A stretch of 64,000 nucleotides of DNA from Thermaerobacter sp. PB12/4term. Lineage in GTDB: Bacteria > Bacillota > Sulfobacillia > Thermaerobacterales > Thermaerobacteraceae. Below the pieces are notes generated by a model, which ran no database searches, was not told the DNA's origin, and saw nothing but the letters and a program-made list of their open reading frames with translations. The stretch covers positions 2,108,001 through 2,172,000 of the forward strand of contig NZ_CP048407.1 in the NCBI RefSeq assembly GCF_003403315.2, in the 5' to 3' direction. A program made the position numbers and the translations under genes. This document shows positions 28,158-39,258 of the stretch, piece by piece. The number at the start of each line of letters is the position of its first letter. Positions within the stretch are counted from its first letter, which is position 1.

Positions 28158-29681
28158 ATGACCTATCGCATCGCCGTCCTGCCGGGCGACGGCATCGGGC
28201 CTGAGGTGATCCGGGAAGCCGTGCGGGTGGTCGAGGCCGTGGGCGCGGCGACGGGCATCGCCTTCGACTTCACCGAAGCCCCCATCGGCGGCGCCGCGGT
28301 GGAGGCCACCGGCGATCCCCTGCCGCCCGAGACGGAACAGGCATGCCTGGCGGCCGGCGCCATCCTGCTGGGTGCGGTGGGCGGCCCCCGCTGGGACCGC
28401 GAACCGGCGGCCCGCCGGCCCGAGACGGGCCTGCTCAGGCTGCGCAAGGCGGTGGGCGCCTACGCCAACCTGCGGCCGGTGCGGGTTCATCCGGCCATGG
28501 CCGGCCGGGGGCCCCTGCGGCCCGAGGTGGTGGGGACCGGCATCGACGTGCTGATCGTCCGGGAGCTGACGGGCGGCCTCTACTACGGCGAGCGGGGCCT
28601 CCAGCAGGAGCCCTTCGGCGAGAGGGCCTACGACACCATGGTCTACACCACGCCGGAGATCGAGCGCATCGTGCGCATGGCCTTCCAGCTGGCCCGGGGC
28701 CGCCGGCGCCGGGTGGTGTCCGTCGACAAGAGCAACGTGCTGGAGACCTCGCGGCTGTGGCGGCGGGTCACCGAGGCAGTGGCGGAGGAGTTCGGCGACG
28801 TGGAGCTGGAGCACATGCTGGTCGACAACGCCGCCATGCAGCTGGTCCGCAGCCCCGGCCGGTTCGACGTCCTGGTAACGGAAAACACCTTTGGCGACAT
28901 CCTGAGCGACCTGGCCGCCGCCCTCTGCGGCTCCCTGGGACTCTTGCCCTCGGCCAGCCTGGGCCTGCCGGGGCGGCCGCCCCTCTTCGAGCCGGTCCAC
29001 GGTTCGGCGCCCGACATCGCCGGCCGGGGCATCGCCAACCCCCTGGCCGCCATCGCTTCCGCCGCCCTGATGCTCCGGTATGCCTTCGGTCTGGAGCGGG
29101 AGGCCCGGGCCGTGGAGGACGCCATCGACGAGGTGCTGGCTTACGGCCCGTGGACGCCCGACATCGCCCCGCCCGGTGCTCCCGTGGCCGGCACGGAAGA
29201 GGTGGGCCGGGCCGTGGCCCTGAAGGTCAGGGAGCGGCTGGCTCCCGCGCCCCTGGAGCCTGTGGACGCGCCGCTGCAGGTGGCCTTCTGGGACCCGGTG
29301 GAGCCCGTCGACCCCGCGCCGCTCGGGGAGGGTTCCCCCGGTGGGGCGGCCGGGACCACGGGAGAGACGCCCCCTGCGGCTGTGCCGGGAGCTTCCCTTT
29401 CCGCCGCCGCAGCCCCGGCCGCTTCCGCCCCCGGGGTGGCCGGCGACAACCTGGCCGTATCCTGGATCGCCGGCGACCACGGCTTCCGGCCGGTTCTTCC
29501 GGACGAACCGGTCCCGGCGGCCCCGGGGGTGGCGCCGGACGCCCCGCCCCCGGCCGGGGCGACCTACAGCGGCCACCGCAGCAGCCGCCGGACCCGCCAC
29601 CCCGTCGGCCGCCGGGCGGAGTCGAAGGCCCGCACCCGGGCGGCGGCCGGGGGCCGGCCCGGGACAGGGAAGGGAGCGTGA
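28158..29681 (+). CDS. leuB: 3-isopropylmalate dehydrogenase with long C-terminal tail
   Basis: Oxidises and decarboxylates 3-isopropylmalate. The catalytic part (about 1-361) begins [15 protein letters not shown] and has [40 protein letters not shown] and [19 protein letters not shown], all standard. After residue 361 there are about 145 extra residues rich in Ala, Pro and Gly, with one denser patch, [18 protein letters not shown], before a basic end (507 residues compared with about 355). The tail matches no family I know. The gene overlaps ilvD by four bases (GTGA). Start ATG follows GGAGGGGGCGAGG. Confidence 0.93.
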   Translation: MTYRIAVLPGDGIGPEVIREAVRVVEAVGAATGIAFDFTEAPIGGAAVEATGDPLPPETEQACLAAGAILLGAVGGPRWDREPAARRPETGLLRLRKAVGAYANLRPVRVHPAMAGRGPLRPEVVGTGIDVLIVRELTGGLYYGERGLQQEPFGERAYDTMVYTTPEIERIVRMAFQLARGRRRRVVSVDKSNVLETSRLWRRVTEAVAEEFGDVELEHMLVDNAAMQLVRSPGRFDVLVTENTFGDILSDLAAALCGSLGLLPSASLGLPGRPPLFEPVHGSAPDIAGRGIANPLAAIASAALMLRYAFGLEREARAVEDAIDEVLAYGPWTPDIAPPGAPVAGTEEVGRAVALKVRERLAPAPLEPVDAPLQVAFWDPVEPVDPAPLGEGSPGGAAGTTGETPPAAVPGASLSAAAAPAASAPGVAGDNLAVSWIAGDHGFRPVLPDEPVPAAPGVAPDAPPPAGATYSGHRSSRRTRHPVGRRAESKARTRAAAGGRPGTGKGA

Positions 29682-31393
29682 CGCCCTTGACGGAAACGGC
29701 CACCCTGCGCAGCCGGGAGGTGGTGGAGGGGTTCCACCGCGCCCCCCACCGCTCCCTCTTCAAGGCCATGGGCTACACCGACGAGGAGCTGCGGCGGCCG
29801 CTGATCGGGGTGATGAACAGCCGCAACGAGATCATCCCCGGCCACGTGCACCTCGACAATATTGCCCGGGCCGTGTGCGACGGCATCCGCATGGCCGGCG
29901 GCACGCCCATCCAGTTCGGCGTCATCGGCGTCGACGACGGCATCGCCATGGGCCACCGCGGCATGCGCTTCTCTCTGCCCAGCCGCGAGCTGATCGCCGA
30001 CTCCATCGAGACGGTGACGGAGGCCCACCAGCTGGACGGCCTGGTACTGATCCCCAACTGCGACAAGATCACGCCGGGGATGCTCATGGCCGCCGCCCGC
30101 CTGGACCTGCCCACGGTGGTGGTCAGCGGCGGGCCCATGATGGCCGGCAACGTCTACGGGCGGGCGGTCAACCTGGCCACGGTGTTCGAGGGCGTGGGCG
30201 CCTTCCAGGCCGGGCGCATCACCGCGGAGGAGCTCTTCGAGCTGGAGGAGGCCGCCTGCCCCACCTGCGGCTCCTGCTCCGGCATGTTCACCGCCAACTC
30301 GATGAACTGCCTGACCGAGGCCATCGGCCTGGGGCTCCCCGGCAACGGCACCATCCCGGCGGTAGAGGCCGCCCGGCTGCGCCTGGCCAAGCAGGCCGGC
30401 ATGCAGGTGATGGAGCTGGTGCGCCGGGGCCTCCGCGCCCGGGACATCCTGACGGAGGCGGCCTTCCGCAACGCCCTGGCCGTCGACATGGCCCTGGGCT
30501 GTTCCACCAACACGGTGCTGCACCTGCTGGCCATCGCCTACGAGGCGGGACTGGGCGACGTGATCACCCTGGATCTGATCGACGAGGTGAGCCGGTGCAC
30601 GCCCCAGCTCTGCAAGCTGGCCCCCGCCGGTCCCCACCATATCCAGGATCTGCACCAGGCCGGTGGCATCCAGGCGGTGCTGGCGGAGCTGCTGCGGGGC
30701 GGGCACATCGACGGCTCGGTGCTGACGGTGACGGGCCGCACCGTGGCCGAGAACCTGGCCGCCGCCGAACGGCGCATCCTCCGGGCCCGCGCCTGGCGCT
30801 CCGACGTGATCCGGCCACTGGAGGAGCCCTACAGTCCCGAGGGCGGCCTGGCCGTGCTGCGCGGCAACCTGGCTCCCGACGGGGCGGTGGTGAAGCAAGG
30901 TGCGGTGGACCCGGCCATGCTGCGGCACCGCGGCCCGGCCCGGGTTTTCGACAGCGAGGAGGACGCCGCCGAGGCCATCCGCCAGGGCCGCATCCGCCCT
31001 GGGGACGTGGTGGTGATCCGCTACGAGGGGCCGCGGGGCGGGCCCGGCATGCGGGAGATGCTGACCATCACCGCCGCCCTGGCCGGCATGGGCCTCGACC
31101 GGGAGGTGGCCCTGATCACCGACGGCCGCTTCTCCGGCGCCACCCGGGGCGCCTCCATCGGCCACGTCTCGCCGGAGGCCGCCGCCGGCGGGCCCATCGC
31201 CCTGGTGGAGGACGGCGACGAGATCGAGATCGACATCCCGGGCCGCCGCCTGGAGCTCCGGGTTCCTCCGGACGAACTGGCCCGCCGCCGCGAGCGGTGG
31301 CAGCCGCGGCCCCCGCGGGAGACGCGGGGCTATTTGGCCCGCTACGCCCGGGCGGTGACGTCGGCCAACACGGGCGCGGTGCTGATGGGTTGA
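29678..31393 (+). CDS. ilvD: Dihydroxy-acid dehydratase
   Basis: Iron-sulfur dehydratase that makes 2-oxoisovalerate and 2-oxo-3-methylvalerate. The 571-residue protein has [18 protein letters not shown], the cluster cysteines in [17 protein letters not shown], and the C-terminal [21 protein letters not shown], all typical. The GTG start overlaps the leuB stop by four bases and follows GGGAAGGGAG; a TTG nine bases further on is an alternative. Its product 2-oxoisovalerate is both valine precursor and LeuA substrate. Confidence 0.95.
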   Translation: MTPLTETATLRSREVVEGFHRAPHRSLFKAMGYTDEELRRPLIGVMNSRNEIIPGHVHLDNIARAVCDGIRMAGGTPIQFGVIGVDDGIAMGHRGMRFSLPSRELIADSIETVTEAHQLDGLVLIPNCDKITPGMLMAAARLDLPTVVVSGGPMMAGNVYGRAVNLATVFEGVGAFQAGRITAEELFELEEAACPTCGSCSGMFTANSMNCLTEAIGLGLPGNGTIPAVEAARLRLAKQAGMQVMELVRRGLRARDILTEAAFRNALAVDMALGCSTNTVLHLLAIAYEAGLGDVITLDLIDEVSRCTPQLCKLAPAGPHHIQDLHQAGGIQAVLAELLRGGHIDGSVLTVTGRTVAENLAAAERRILRARAWRSDVIRPLEEPYSPEGGLAVLRGNLAPDGAVVKQGAVDPAMLRHRGPARVFDSEEDAAEAIRQGRIRPGDVVVIRYEGPRGGPGMREMLTITAALAGMGLDREVALITDGRFSGATRGASIGHVSPEAAAGGPIALVEDGDEIEIDIPGRRLELRVPPDELARRRERWQPRPPRETRGYLARYARAVTSANTGAVLMG

Positions 31394-31525
31394 CGGGTGC
31401 GGTGTTCTTGGGTTGACAGCCCGGCGCCCGGCCGCCAACCGGGAGCCGAACCAGGAACCGCAAGACGGGAACGCCCGGAACCAAATCGCCCGGGAATCGC
31501 CCGGGACGAAAGGGAGGGTTTTGCC

Positions 31526-33451
31526 GTGTCGTCCTCACGGCCGGGTTCCACCGTGTCGCCTCCGGGTCCGCACCGGGGTCCTGGACCGCAGGCAGCTCCT
31601 TTACAAGCGGCCCCTGTACCCGAGCCGGCTCCCGGCGCCACGCCGGGGCTGCCCCCGCCGGGCGCGCCGGGTGTGACGGGCGCCCAGGCCGTCGTCAAGG
31701 TGCTGCTGGAACAGGGCGTGGAGGTGGTCTTCGGCATCCCCGGGGGCGCCGTGCTGCCCCTGTATGACGCCCTTTACGGGGCCCCCATCCGCCACGTCCT
31801 GGCCCGCCATGAGCAGGGCGCGGCCCTGGCCGCCGACGGCTATGCCCGCGCCAGCGGCCGCGTGGGGGTATGCATCGCCACCTCGGGTCCCGGAGCCACC
31901 AACCTGATCACCGGCCTCGCCACCTCCTATCTGGACTCGGTGCCGGTAGTGGCCATCACGGGGAACGTGGCGCGGCCCTTCCTGGGGACCGACGCCTTTC
32001 AGGAGGCCGACACCTTCGGCCTCAGCATGCCGGTGACCAAGCACAGCTACCTGGTGCTGGACCCCGAAGAGCTCCCCGCCATCCTGCGGGAGGCTTTCGC
32101 CGTGGCCGCTTCCGGGCGGCCCGGTCCCGTGCTGGTGGACATCCCCAAGGACGTGTTCACCGCCACCCTTTCCGCCGCGGCCTGGGACCGGCCCCTGCGG
32201 CCCGCCTTGCCGGTCCGCGGCGACGTGGGGCCCTGCGTCGCGCCGGTGCCCCCGCTGCCCGCCCGGGGCGACGGGGCACCCCCGGCGGCGCCACGGCTCG
32301 CCGGCACCGGCCGGGGGACGAACCCGAACGGCTATGACGAGGCGGCCCGCCTGATCGCCCGCGCCCGCCGCCCCGTCCTTTACGCCGGCGGCGGCGTCAT
32401 CGTGGCCGGGGCCGCCGGGGTCCTGCGCCGGCTGGCGGAGGCGGCGGTTCTGCCCACCACCACCACCCTCATGGCCCTGGGCGCCATGCCCGGCGACCAC
32501 CCGCTCTTTCTGGGCATGCCGGGGATGCACGGCACCTACGCCGCCAACATGGCCCTCACCGAGACCGACTGCCTGATCGCCGCCGGCGCCCGCTTCGACG
32601 ACCGGGTGACGGGCAGGGTCTCCGCCTTCGCGCCCGAGGCGGCTGTCATCCACATTGACGTGGACGCCGCCGAGTTGGGAAAGGTCAAGACGCCCCGCGT
32701 GGCCCTTGCCGCAGGCGCCCGGGAAGGCCTCGAGGCGCTGCTGGAGGCCCTGGGCCGGGTTCCACCGGAAGAGTGGTGCGCCCGCAAGCCGTGGCTGGAC
32801 CAGGTGGAGCGCTGGAAGCAAGCCCGTCCCTACCGTTACGACCGCGACCTGGCCCGCCGTGAGCTGCTGCCCCAGGCGGTGATCGAGGAACTGGAGCGGG
32901 CCACGGCCGGCGACGCCCTGGTGGTCACCGGCGTCGGCCAGCACCAGATGTGGGCAGCCATGTTCTACCGGTACCGCCGGCCCCGGCAATTCCTGACCTC
33001 CGGCGGCCTGGGGACCATGGGGTACGGCCTGCCTGCCGCCATCGGCGCCCAGCTGGCCTGTCCCGACGCGCGGGTGCTGTGCATCGACGGCGACGGCAGC
33101 TTCCAGATGAACGTGCAGGAGCTGTCGACCCTGGCCGAGCTGGGGTTGCCCGTGAAAATCTTCATTATTAATAACCGGGCCCACGGCATGGTGCGGCAGT
33201 GGCAGGACCTGTTCTACGAGGGGCGCCTTGCGGCCAGCGTCTTCGAGCACCAGCCCGACTTCGTCAAACTGGCCGAGGCGTACGGGGTGGCGGCCTACCG
33301 CATCACCCACCCGGACGAACTGGCCGGGACGGTACGCGAGGCCCTGGCCCGCCCGGGGCCGGTGGTGGTGGACTGCGTGGTGCGGCAGGCAGAGAACGTG
33401 CTGCCCATGGTGCCGCCGGGGGCGGCGCTGAAGGAGATGATCGTGGGGTAG
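31526..33451 (+). CDS. ilvB: Acetolactate synthase large (catalytic) subunit
   Basis: Thiamine-diphosphate enzyme starting branched-chain amino acid synthesis. After about 50 Pro/Ala-rich residues not found in homologues, the body starts [15 protein letters not shown]. It has the catalytic glutamate in [18 protein letters not shown], the ThDP-binding [15 protein letters not shown] with INN, and [17 protein letters not shown]. The GTG start follows GGGAGGG; 641 residues. Last gene of the operon. Its stop codon lies inside an 11-base hairpin. The regulatory partner IlvN is the first gene of the operon. Confidence 0.94.
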   Translation: MSSSRPGSTVSPPGPHRGPGPQAAPLQAAPVPEPAPGATPGLPPPGAPGVTGAQAVVKVLLEQGVEVVFGIPGGAVLPLYDALYGAPIRHVLARHEQGAALAADGYARASGRVGVCIATSGPGATNLITGLATSYLDSVPVVAITGNVARPFLGTDAFQEADTFGLSMPVTKHSYLVLDPEELPAILREAFAVAASGRPGPVLVDIPKDVFTATLSAAAWDRPLRPALPVRGDVGPCVAPVPPLPARGDGAPPAAPRLAGTGRGTNPNGYDEAARLIARARRPVLYAGGGVIVAGAAGVLRRLAEAAVLPTTTTLMALGAMPGDHPLFLGMPGMHGTYAANMALTETDCLIAAGARFDDRVTGRVSAFAPEAAVIHIDVDAAELGKVKTPRVALAAGAREGLEALLEALGRVPPEEWCARKPWLDQVERWKQARPYRYDRDLARRELLPQAVIEELERATAGDALVVTGVGQHQMWAAMFYRYRRPRQFLTSGGLGTMGYGLPAAIGAQLACPDARVLCIDGDGSFQMNVQELSTLAELGLPVKIFIINNRAHGMVRQWQDLFYEGRLAASVFEHQPDFVKLAEAYGVAAYRITHPDELAGTVREALARPGPVVVDCVVRQAENVLPMVPPGAALKEMIVG

Positions 33452-33468
33452 CCGGGAGGCTACCCCAC
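33443..33468. terminator. Hairpin between converging ilvB and dppF genes
   Basis: GTGGGGTAGCC (33443-33453) and GGCTACCCCAC (33458-33468) form a perfect 11-base stem with a 4-base loop. It includes the ilvB stop. No T-run follows on either strand, so it would be a non-canonical terminator or a stabilising hairpin. Confidence 0.5.
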
Positions 33469-33496
33469 AACGTTATCGGGCCACAACGTTATCGGG
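33465..33496. repeat. Perfect 16-base tandem duplication at the end of dppF
   Basis: CCACAACGTTATCGGG occurs twice in a row (33465-33480 and 33481-33496). The dppF stop codon lies in the first copy, so the last codons of the protein come from the duplication. Confidence 0.9.
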
Positions 33497-34564
33497 CGCC
33501 CGCTGGCGGGATACGGCGGTGCCGGCTGGTGCCGGCGTCCCCTCCCCAGCCCGCAGGTGGCAGGCCACCCAGTGGCCGCCGCCGATGTCCAGCAGCGGCG
33601 GCTCCTTCTCGCGGCAGATCGCCTCCGCCAGCGGGCAGCGGGTGTGGAAGCGGCAGCCCCGCGGCGGGTTCAGGGGGCTGGGCACGTCACCCTGGAGGAT
33701 GATGCGCTCCCGCTTCACCGTGGGGTCGGGGATTGGAATCGCTGACAGCAGCGCCTCGGTGTAGGGGTGCCGAGGATTGCGGTAGAGCTCGTGCTTGTCG
33801 GCCAGCTCCACCAGCTTCCCCAGGTACATCACGCCCACCCGGTTGGAGATGTGCTTCACCGCCGCCAGGCCGTGGGCGATGAACAGGTAGGTGAGGCCGA
33901 ACTCCTTCTGCAGGTCGGCCAGGAGGTTGAGGATCTGGGCCTGGATGGACACGTCCAGGGCCGAGACCGGCTCGTCGCAGACGATGAGCTTGGGGTTCAG
34001 GGCAAGGGCGCGGGCAATGCCGATGCGCTGCCGCTGCCCGCCGGAGAATTCGTGGGGGTAACGGTGGGCGTGGGCGGCCGACAACCCCACCACTTCCAAG
34101 AGTTCCTTGACCCGCTTGCGCTTCGTCCCGCCCCGAGCAATTCCATAGATCGCCAGCGGTTCGCCGATGATCTCCTCCACCGTCATCCGCGGGTTGAGGG
34201 AGGCGTAGGGGTCCTGGAACACGATCTGCATCTCGCGTCGCAGCCGGCGGAGTTCCGCGGGCTTCATCTTGAACACGTCCCGGCCCTCGAACAGTACGGA
34301 ACCGGCGGTGGGCTCCTGCAGCCGCAGGATCACCTTGCCCAGGGTGGTCTTGCCGCAGCCCGACTCGCCCACCAGACCCAGGGTCTCCCCGCGGTAGATG
34401 TCGAAACTGACGCCGTCCACCGCCTTGACGTGGCCGATCACCGCGGAGAACAAGCCGCCACCGGTGACGGGATACCACTTGCGCACATCGCGAACCTGCA
34501 CCAGGACCTTCTGCTGCGGCCCCACGGCTGGCTCCGGCAGCCGCGTCGCCGCCTCTGCCGCCAT
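33473..34564 (-). CDS. dppF: Peptide ABC transporter ATP-binding protein (DppF/OppF type)
   Basis: One of two ATPases of a dipeptide or oligopeptide importer. [17 protein letters not shown] is the Walker A region, [17 protein letters not shown] the Q-loop, [14 protein letters not shown] the signature and [14 protein letters not shown] Walker B. The C-terminal oligopeptide-ABC domain has [21 protein letters not shown], whose cysteines may bind an iron-sulfur cluster as in related proteins. A segment before Walker A ([21 protein letters not shown]) is characteristic of DppF. The gene ends in the 16-base tandem duplication. 363 residues. Confidence 0.93.
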   Translation of the reverse strand: MAAEAATRLPEPAVGPQQKVLVQVRDVRKWYPVTGGGLFSAVIGHVKAVDGVSFDIYRGETLGLVGESGCGKTTLGKVILRLQEPTAGSVLFEGRDVFKMKPAELRRLRREMQIVFQDPYASLNPRMTVEEIIGEPLAIYGIARGGTKRKRVKELLEVVGLSAAHAHRYPHEFSGGQRQRIGIARALALNPKLIVCDEPVSALDVSIQAQILNLLADLQKEFGLTYLFIAHGLAAVKHISNRVGVMYLGKLVELADKHELYRNPRHPYTEALLSAIPIPDPTVKRERIILQGDVPSPLNPPRGCRFHTRCPLAEAICREKEPPLLDIGGGHWVACHLRAGEGTPAPAGTAVSRQRAPDNVVAR

Positions 34565-34565
34565 C

Positions 34566-35564
34566 TCAGACCACCCCCTCCCCGGTCAGGCGCTCCGCCG
34601 CCAGATGGCAGGCCGCGTACCGCCCCTCGCCGAGCGGTTCCAGGCGGGGCTCGACCTCCCGGCAGGTGTCCGTGGCATAGGGGCAGCGCGGGTGGAACGG
34701 GCACCCCCCGGGCAGATGCCCAGGGCTCGGGACGGTGCCCTCGATGGCGGGCAGCCGCTCCCGGTCTTCGTCCAGGCGCGGGATGGAGCGCAGGAGCCCT
34801 TCCGTGTACGGGTGGACGGGATTGCGGAAGACCGAGTACACGTCCCCTTCCTCCACCACCCGGCCGGCGTACATGACGACGACCCGCTCGGCCATCTCCG
34901 CCACCACACCCAGGTCGTGGGTGATGAGCAGGATGGCCATGCCCAGCTCCTCTTTGAGCCGGCGCATCAGGTCGAGGATCTGGGCCTGGATGGTCACGTC
35001 CAGGGCCGTCGTCGGCTCGTCGGCGATGAGGAGCTTGGGATGGCAGGCCAGGGCCATGGCGATCATGACCCGCTGCCGCATCCCGCCCGACATCTGATGA
35101 GGGTATTCCCGCACGCGTCGCTCCGGCGCCGGGATGCCCACGTGTCGCAACATCTCCACCGCCTGTTCCAGGGCGTCCCGACGGCTCATGCCCCGGTGGA
35201 ACATGAACACCTCGGCGATCTGGTCTCCGACGGTGAAGACGGGGTTGAGGGAGGTCATGGGCTCCTGGAAGATCATAGCAATCTCGTTGCCGCGAATGCG
35301 CCGCATCTCCTCGTCGGACAGGCGGAGGAGATCGCGCCCTTCGAAGACGATCTCCCCCGCCTCGATCCGGCCCGGGGGTGAGGGAATCAGGCGCAGGATG
35401 GAGAGAGCGGTAACGCTCTTGCCACAACCCGATTCCCCCACCACCGCCAGGGTCTCGCCACGACGAATGGCGAGATCGACACCGTTGACAGCGGGAACCA
35501 GCCCCTCTTCCGTCTGAAAGGTCGTCCGTAGACCTCGGATCTCCACCAAGTAGTCCTGCTTCAT
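34566..35564 (-). CDS. dppD: Peptide ABC transporter ATP-binding protein (DppD/OppD type)
   Basis: Second ATPase of the importer. [19 protein letters not shown] is Walker [19 protein letters not shown] the Q-loop, [14 protein letters not shown] the signature and [18 protein letters not shown] Walker B. The C-terminal cysteine cluster is in [20 protein letters not shown]. It starts 188 bases after the permease dppC and ends one base before dppF begins, so the ATPases are translationally close. 332 residues, normal. Confidence 0.93.
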   Translation of the reverse strand: MKQDYLVEIRGLRTTFQTEEGLVPAVNGVDLAIRRGETLAVVGESGCGKSVTALSILRLIPSPPGRIEAGEIVFEGRDLLRLSDEEMRRIRGNEIAMIFQEPMTSLNPVFTVGDQIAEVFMFHRGMSRRDALEQAVEMLRHVGIPAPERRVREYPHQMSGGMRQRVMIAMALACHPKLLIADEPTTALDVTIQAQILDLMRRLKEELGMAILLITHDLGVVAEMAERVVVMYAGRVVEEGDVYSVFRNPVHPYTEGLLRSIPRLDEDRERLPAIEGTVPSPGHLPGGCPFHPRCPYATDTCREVEPRLEPLGEGRYAACHLAAERLTGEGVV

Positions 35565-35752
35565 GCGCTCTCACGCTCCGTCCAACCAGCCACAAGACGC
35601 AGAGCGTAACGTGGCCATTTCGGCCCGGTACCTTCCGGCAGAGCCCGGCCCTGCCCACCTGCCATGCACAGCGGTGCCCCTTGGACTCTGCCCGCCTGCT
35701 TTCCTAGGAGCCCGCATTGGGGACACGCGCCGGTCACACGGCCTCGAGTCGC

Positions 35753-36631
35753 TCACGCGGCCTTGACGTTCCGCAGGCGCGGGTCCAGGGCATCCCGCAG
35801 CCCATCGCCGACCAGGTTGAAGGCGAGCACGGCCAGGAAGATGGCAACACCGGGGATGGTCGCCAGGTGGGAGGCGCTAAAGATATACTGCCGGCCCTCA
35901 CCCAGCATCGCGCCCCACTCTGGGGTACCCGGGGGCACGCCCAGGCCCAGGAACCCGAGGCCGGAGGCGACGAGGATGGTCGAACCCATGCTCAGAGTCG
36001 CCTGCACGATGACCGGGGGCCACGCGTTGACCAGGATGTGACGGAAGATCACACGCCCGTCCGAGGCCCCAATGGAACGCGCGGCTTCCACGTAGGGCTG
36101 CTCCCTGAGCACGAGCACGACCCCCCGCACGATACGTACAAAGGCCGGGATCGTCCCGATGCCCACGGACAGCACGGCATTCTCGACGCCCACGCCCAGC
36201 GCTGCGACCAGCAACAGGGCCAGGAGGAAGGTCGGGAACGAGAGCAAGATGTCCGTAACCCGCTGAATGATCAAATCGACGAAGCCCCCGTAGTACCCGG
36301 ACACGACCCCCAGAGGGACCCCCACGGCCAGGCCGATGGCCACCGCCAGGGCACCGATCGCGAGGGAGTAGCGCGCCCCGTAGAGGAGCCGCGCGGCCAT
36401 ATCCCGTCCCAGGTGGTCGGTCCCCAGCGGATGCTCACGCGACGGCGGCTGGAAGACGGCCGAGAGCTTCTGGGCCTGGGGGTCGTAGGACGTCAGCACG
36501 GGTGCCAGGATGGCCAGCAACGTGAGCAGCACCACGATGACCAGGCCGACGACGGCCGGCCTGTTACGACGAAACCGCCGCCAGAACGCCCCGCGCCGCG
36601 CCCGCTCGGGTGCCCGGCTCTCGGGTGCCAT
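35753..36631 (-). CDS. dppC: Peptide ABC transporter permease (DppC type)
   Basis: Inner-membrane permease with about six segments. A first helix (AVVGLVIVVLLTLLAILAPVL) is followed by the OppC N-terminal region HPLGTDHLGRDMAARLLYGA. The EAA loop is in EAARSIGASDGRVIFRHIL, which docks the ATPase. A start at 36631, 11 bases after the dppB stop, gives 292 residues; a start at 36676 would overlap dppB by 35 bases. The downstream spacer of 188 bases to dppD has no clear terminator. Confidence 0.92.
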   Translation of the reverse strand: MAPESRAPERARRGAFWRRFRRNRPAVVGLVIVVLLTLLAILAPVLTSYDPQAQKLSAVFQPPSREHPLGTDHLGRDMAARLLYGARYSLAIGALAVAIGLAVGVPLGVVSGYYGGFVDLIIQRVTDILLSFPTFLLALLLVAALGVGVENAVLSVGIGTIPAFVRIVRGVVLVLREQPYVEAARSIGASDGRVIFRHILVNAWPPVIVQATLSMGSTILVASGLGFLGLGVPPGTPEWGAMLGEGRQYIFSASHLATIPGVAIFLAVLAFNLVGDGLRDALDPRLRNVKAA

Positions 36632-36641
36632 GGGCGCCGTC

Positions 36642-37562
36642 TCAACCGTAGCGGATGCGGGGGTCAACGTAGGCATAGAGCAGATCCACCCCAAGATTCA
36701 GAAGGATGATCATGGTCGAGTAGATCAGGACGATGCCCTGCACCATGGGAAAATCCCGGGCAAAGATGGAGTCCACGAGCAGGAGGCCGATACCCGGCCA
36801 CGCGAACACGGATTCGGTGAGGACCGCACCGCCCAGCAGGGCCCCGAACTGTAGTGCCACCACGGTGACGATGGGGACCAGCGCGTTGCGTAGGGCGTGC
36901 CGGTAGATGATGCGCCGCAGCGGCAATCCCTTGGCCCATGCCGTCCGCACGTAGTCCTGCTCCAGCACCTCGAACATCGTGGCCCGGGTCATCCGTGCCA
37001 CCAGCGCGACCGAATAGGCAGTGAGGGTCAGTGCAGGCAACACGATGCTCGCCGGCTCGTCTGCCCCGGCGGCAGGTAGCAACTGCAGGCGCACGGCAAA
37101 GAGCACGATGAGCAGGAGGCCCAGCCAGTAGACCGGCATCGAGACACCGAGCAGGGTACCAAAGGAGGCCAGGTAGTCGAACAGCGTGTAGCGGCGGGTG
37201 GCGGCGATCACCCCCGCCGCCACCCCCGTTATCGTCGCCAGGGCACCGCTCACCAATGCCAGTTCCAGGGTGTAGGGCAGCCGCGCCAGGATCTCACGCA
37301 ACACCGGTTGCTGGGTACGGGCCGAAACACCCAGGTCACCCCGGATCAGCCGGGAAAGGTATGTCCCGTACTGCTCCAGGAACGGCCGGTCGAGTCCCAG
37401 CTGCGTGCGGATGCGCTCGACCTCCTCAGCGCTCGCCATAGGGCCTGCGACGACCACCGCCGGGTCGCCCGGAATGAGCCGCACGGTCAGGAACACGGCG
37501 AAGGTGACACCGAGCAAGGTGATAACGGCTGCGAACAGGCGCTTGATGATGTACCGCTTCAT
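36642..37562 (-). CDS. dppB: Peptide ABC transporter permease (DppB type)
   Basis: Inner-membrane permease, 306 residues, beginning MKRYIIKRLFAAVITLLGV with the typical first helix. LDRPFLEQYGTYLSRLIRGDLG is the OppB N-terminal region and RTAWAKGLPLRRIIYRHALRNAL the EAA loop. About six membrane segments can be counted. It pairs with the following dppC. Confidence 0.93.
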   Translation of the reverse strand: MKRYIIKRLFAAVITLLGVTFAVFLTVRLIPGDPAVVVAGPMASAEEVERIRTQLGLDRPFLEQYGTYLSRLIRGDLGVSARTQQPVLREILARLPYTLELALVSGALATITGVAAGVIAATRRYTLFDYLASFGTLLGVSMPVYWLGLLLIVLFAVRLQLLPAAGADEPASIVLPALTLTAYSVALVARMTRATMFEVLEQDYVRTAWAKGLPLRRIIYRHALRNALVPIVTVVALQFGALLGGAVLTESVFAWPGIGLLLVDSIFARDFPMVQGIVLIYSTMIILLNLGVDLLYAYVDPRIRYG

Positions 37563-37595
37563 GGGCGATCGAGGCGGCCCCCTCCCGCATACCCG

Positions 37596-39194
37596 TCACT
37601 GAACCGGCCGCGCGTAGATGGCATCGAACTTCTCGTTGGGCAGGTACGAGATGTTGGTCACCTCGGCCGAGTGCACGATCGGGAACCGCTGCACCCAGAG
37701 GAAGATCCAGGGCGCGTCCTCCCAGATGATCCTGGCCGCCTCACAATACAGTTGCTGGCGCTTCGCCTGGTCGACCTCGCGGTTGGCCTGGGCCACCAGT
37801 TCCTCTACCCGCGGGTTGGTGTAGTAAGAGGACGCGAGGCCCTTGGGCGGGTGGTTGTCCTTGGTGAACTGCAGCATCTGCTGCTGGGCGTCCATGAAGG
37901 TCGGTGCCCAGCCCAGGATGTGGAGCTGCACCGTCGCCTGCTCGGGCGGTACCTGCACCGTGGCGGTGTAGGTCGGCCAGTCCATGGTCGACAGGGTCGT
38001 CTTGACGCCGACCTGCTGCAAGAAGTTGGCGATGGCCTGGGCGGCCTGATAGTCCTGCAAGTACCGCCCCGTCGGCGTGACGAACTTCAGCTCGAGGTTC
38101 GTCGCCCCGGCCTCCTGCAGCAGTTGCTTGGCCTTCTCGGGGTCGTACGGGTAAGGACCGGTCTGGCAGTACCCGAGCAGCGGCTTGGCCATGGGCGCGT
38201 CCATGACGTCGGCGGCGCCGAAGAGCACGTTCTTGATGATCTCTTCCTTATTCACTGCGTAGTTGAGGGCCTGCCGCACCCGCTTGTCCTTCAGCGCCGG
38301 GTGCTGGGTGTTGATCGCCACGAAGATCGTCCGGTCGCTGGGCGCGAGGAGGACCTTGACCTTGGGGTTCTTCTGCAACGCCGGGATGTCGGAGGTGGGC
38401 GGCAGGATGATCATGTCCACCTGCCCGGCCAGCAGGAGGCTCTCCCGGGTCGCGGCCTCGGGCACGATCTGGAACACGACCTGGTCATAGTAGGGCTTCT
38501 CGCCCCAGTAGTCCTGGAACTTCTCCAGGACGAGCTGGCTGCCCTTGGTGTACTGCTTCAACACGTATGGGCCCGTACCCACCGGGTGCTGATACGTCGT
38601 CATGCTGTTGCCGTGCTCGTTGACAGACTTCGGCGAGATCATTCCAGCGGCGGTGTACGTCAGAGCACCGAGCAGGTACGGCGCGGGCTCCTTGAGGTGG
38701 AGGGTCACGGTGTAGTCGTCCTTCACCTCCACACTCTGGATGACCGCATAGCTCGCCCGCAGGGGCATGCGTACCTCGGGGTTCAAGATCCGCTCGATGT
38801 TGAACTTGACCGCCTCGGCGTTGAACGGCGTGCCGTCGTGGAACTTGACCCCCTGCCGCAGCTTGAAGGTGATCGACCGCCCATCGGGAGCCACCTGCCA
38901 GGACTCCGCCAGGCCCGGCTGGATGTTCCCGTCCTTGTCGATCTTGACCAGCGTCTCGACGATGTAGTCCACCATGTTGGCCACGGTGGTCGTGGTCATG
39001 CCGGCGGGATCCAGCGTATCGGGATCGATGCCCACGGCGATGCGGAAGGTCTTGTCCCCACCCGCGCTGCTGTCGGATCCCTCCCCGGAGCTCCCGGAAG
39101 GGGCGGCCCCGCCGCCCGAGCAGGCGGAGAGCAGCAGGGCGGCGACCAGGACGACGGCCAACGCGACAACCCGCATGGACTTGAGCGGACGCAT
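37596..39194 (-). CDS. dppA: Peptide ABC transporter substrate-binding lipoprotein (DppA type)
   Basis: Extracellular binding protein that delivers peptides to DppBC. The signal sequence ends in the lipobox LLSAC (cysteine about residue 25), so the mature protein is a membrane-anchored lipoprotein with a Ser/Gly linker. SBP_bac_5 features include LAESWQVAPDGRSITFKLRQ, VKFHDGTPFNAEAV and FVAINTQHPALKDKRVRQAL. The ATG at 39194 follows GAGGAGGGA. 532 residues. First transporter gene after the dipeptidase, order A-B-C-D-F. Confidence 0.93.
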   Translation of the reverse strand: MRPLKSMRVVALAVVLVAALLLSACSGGGAAPSGSSGEGSDSSAGGDKTFRIAVGIDPDTLDPAGMTTTTVANMVDYIVETLVKIDKDGNIQPGLAESWQVAPDGRSITFKLRQGVKFHDGTPFNAEAVKFNIERILNPEVRMPLRASYAVIQSVEVKDDYTVTLHLKEPAPYLLGALTYTAAGMISPKSVNEHGNSMTTYQHPVGTGPYVLKQYTKGSQLVLEKFQDYWGEKPYYDQVVFQIVPEAATRESLLLAGQVDMIILPPTSDIPALQKNPKVKVLLAPSDRTIFVAINTQHPALKDKRVRQALNYAVNKEEIIKNVLFGAADVMDAPMAKPLLGYCQTGPYPYDPEKAKQLLQEAGATNLELKFVTPTGRYLQDYQAAQAIANFLQQVGVKTTLSTMDWPTYTATVQVPPEQATVQLHILGWAPTFMDAQQQMLQFTKDNHPPKGLASSYYTNPRVEELVAQANREVDQAKRQQLYCEAARIIWEDAPWIFLWVQRFPIVHSAEVTNISYLPNEKFDAIYARPVQ

Positions 39195-39258
39195 TCGGCT
39201 TCCCTCCTCGTCCCGCATGGTAGCTGTCACACCTCGCGACCCGGCCCGGGGCCCGCCG

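Noticed and set aside
27571-28161. A repeat-rich 196-codon frame overlapping leuD and the leuD-leuB gap
   Set aside because: It overlaps leuD out of frame and is only Arg/Ala/Gly repeat; no ribosome site.
28343-31393. A 1016-codon frame spanning leuB and ilvD
   Set aside because: Its first half is an out-of-frame shadow of leuB; only the part from 29678 is a real protein (ilvD).
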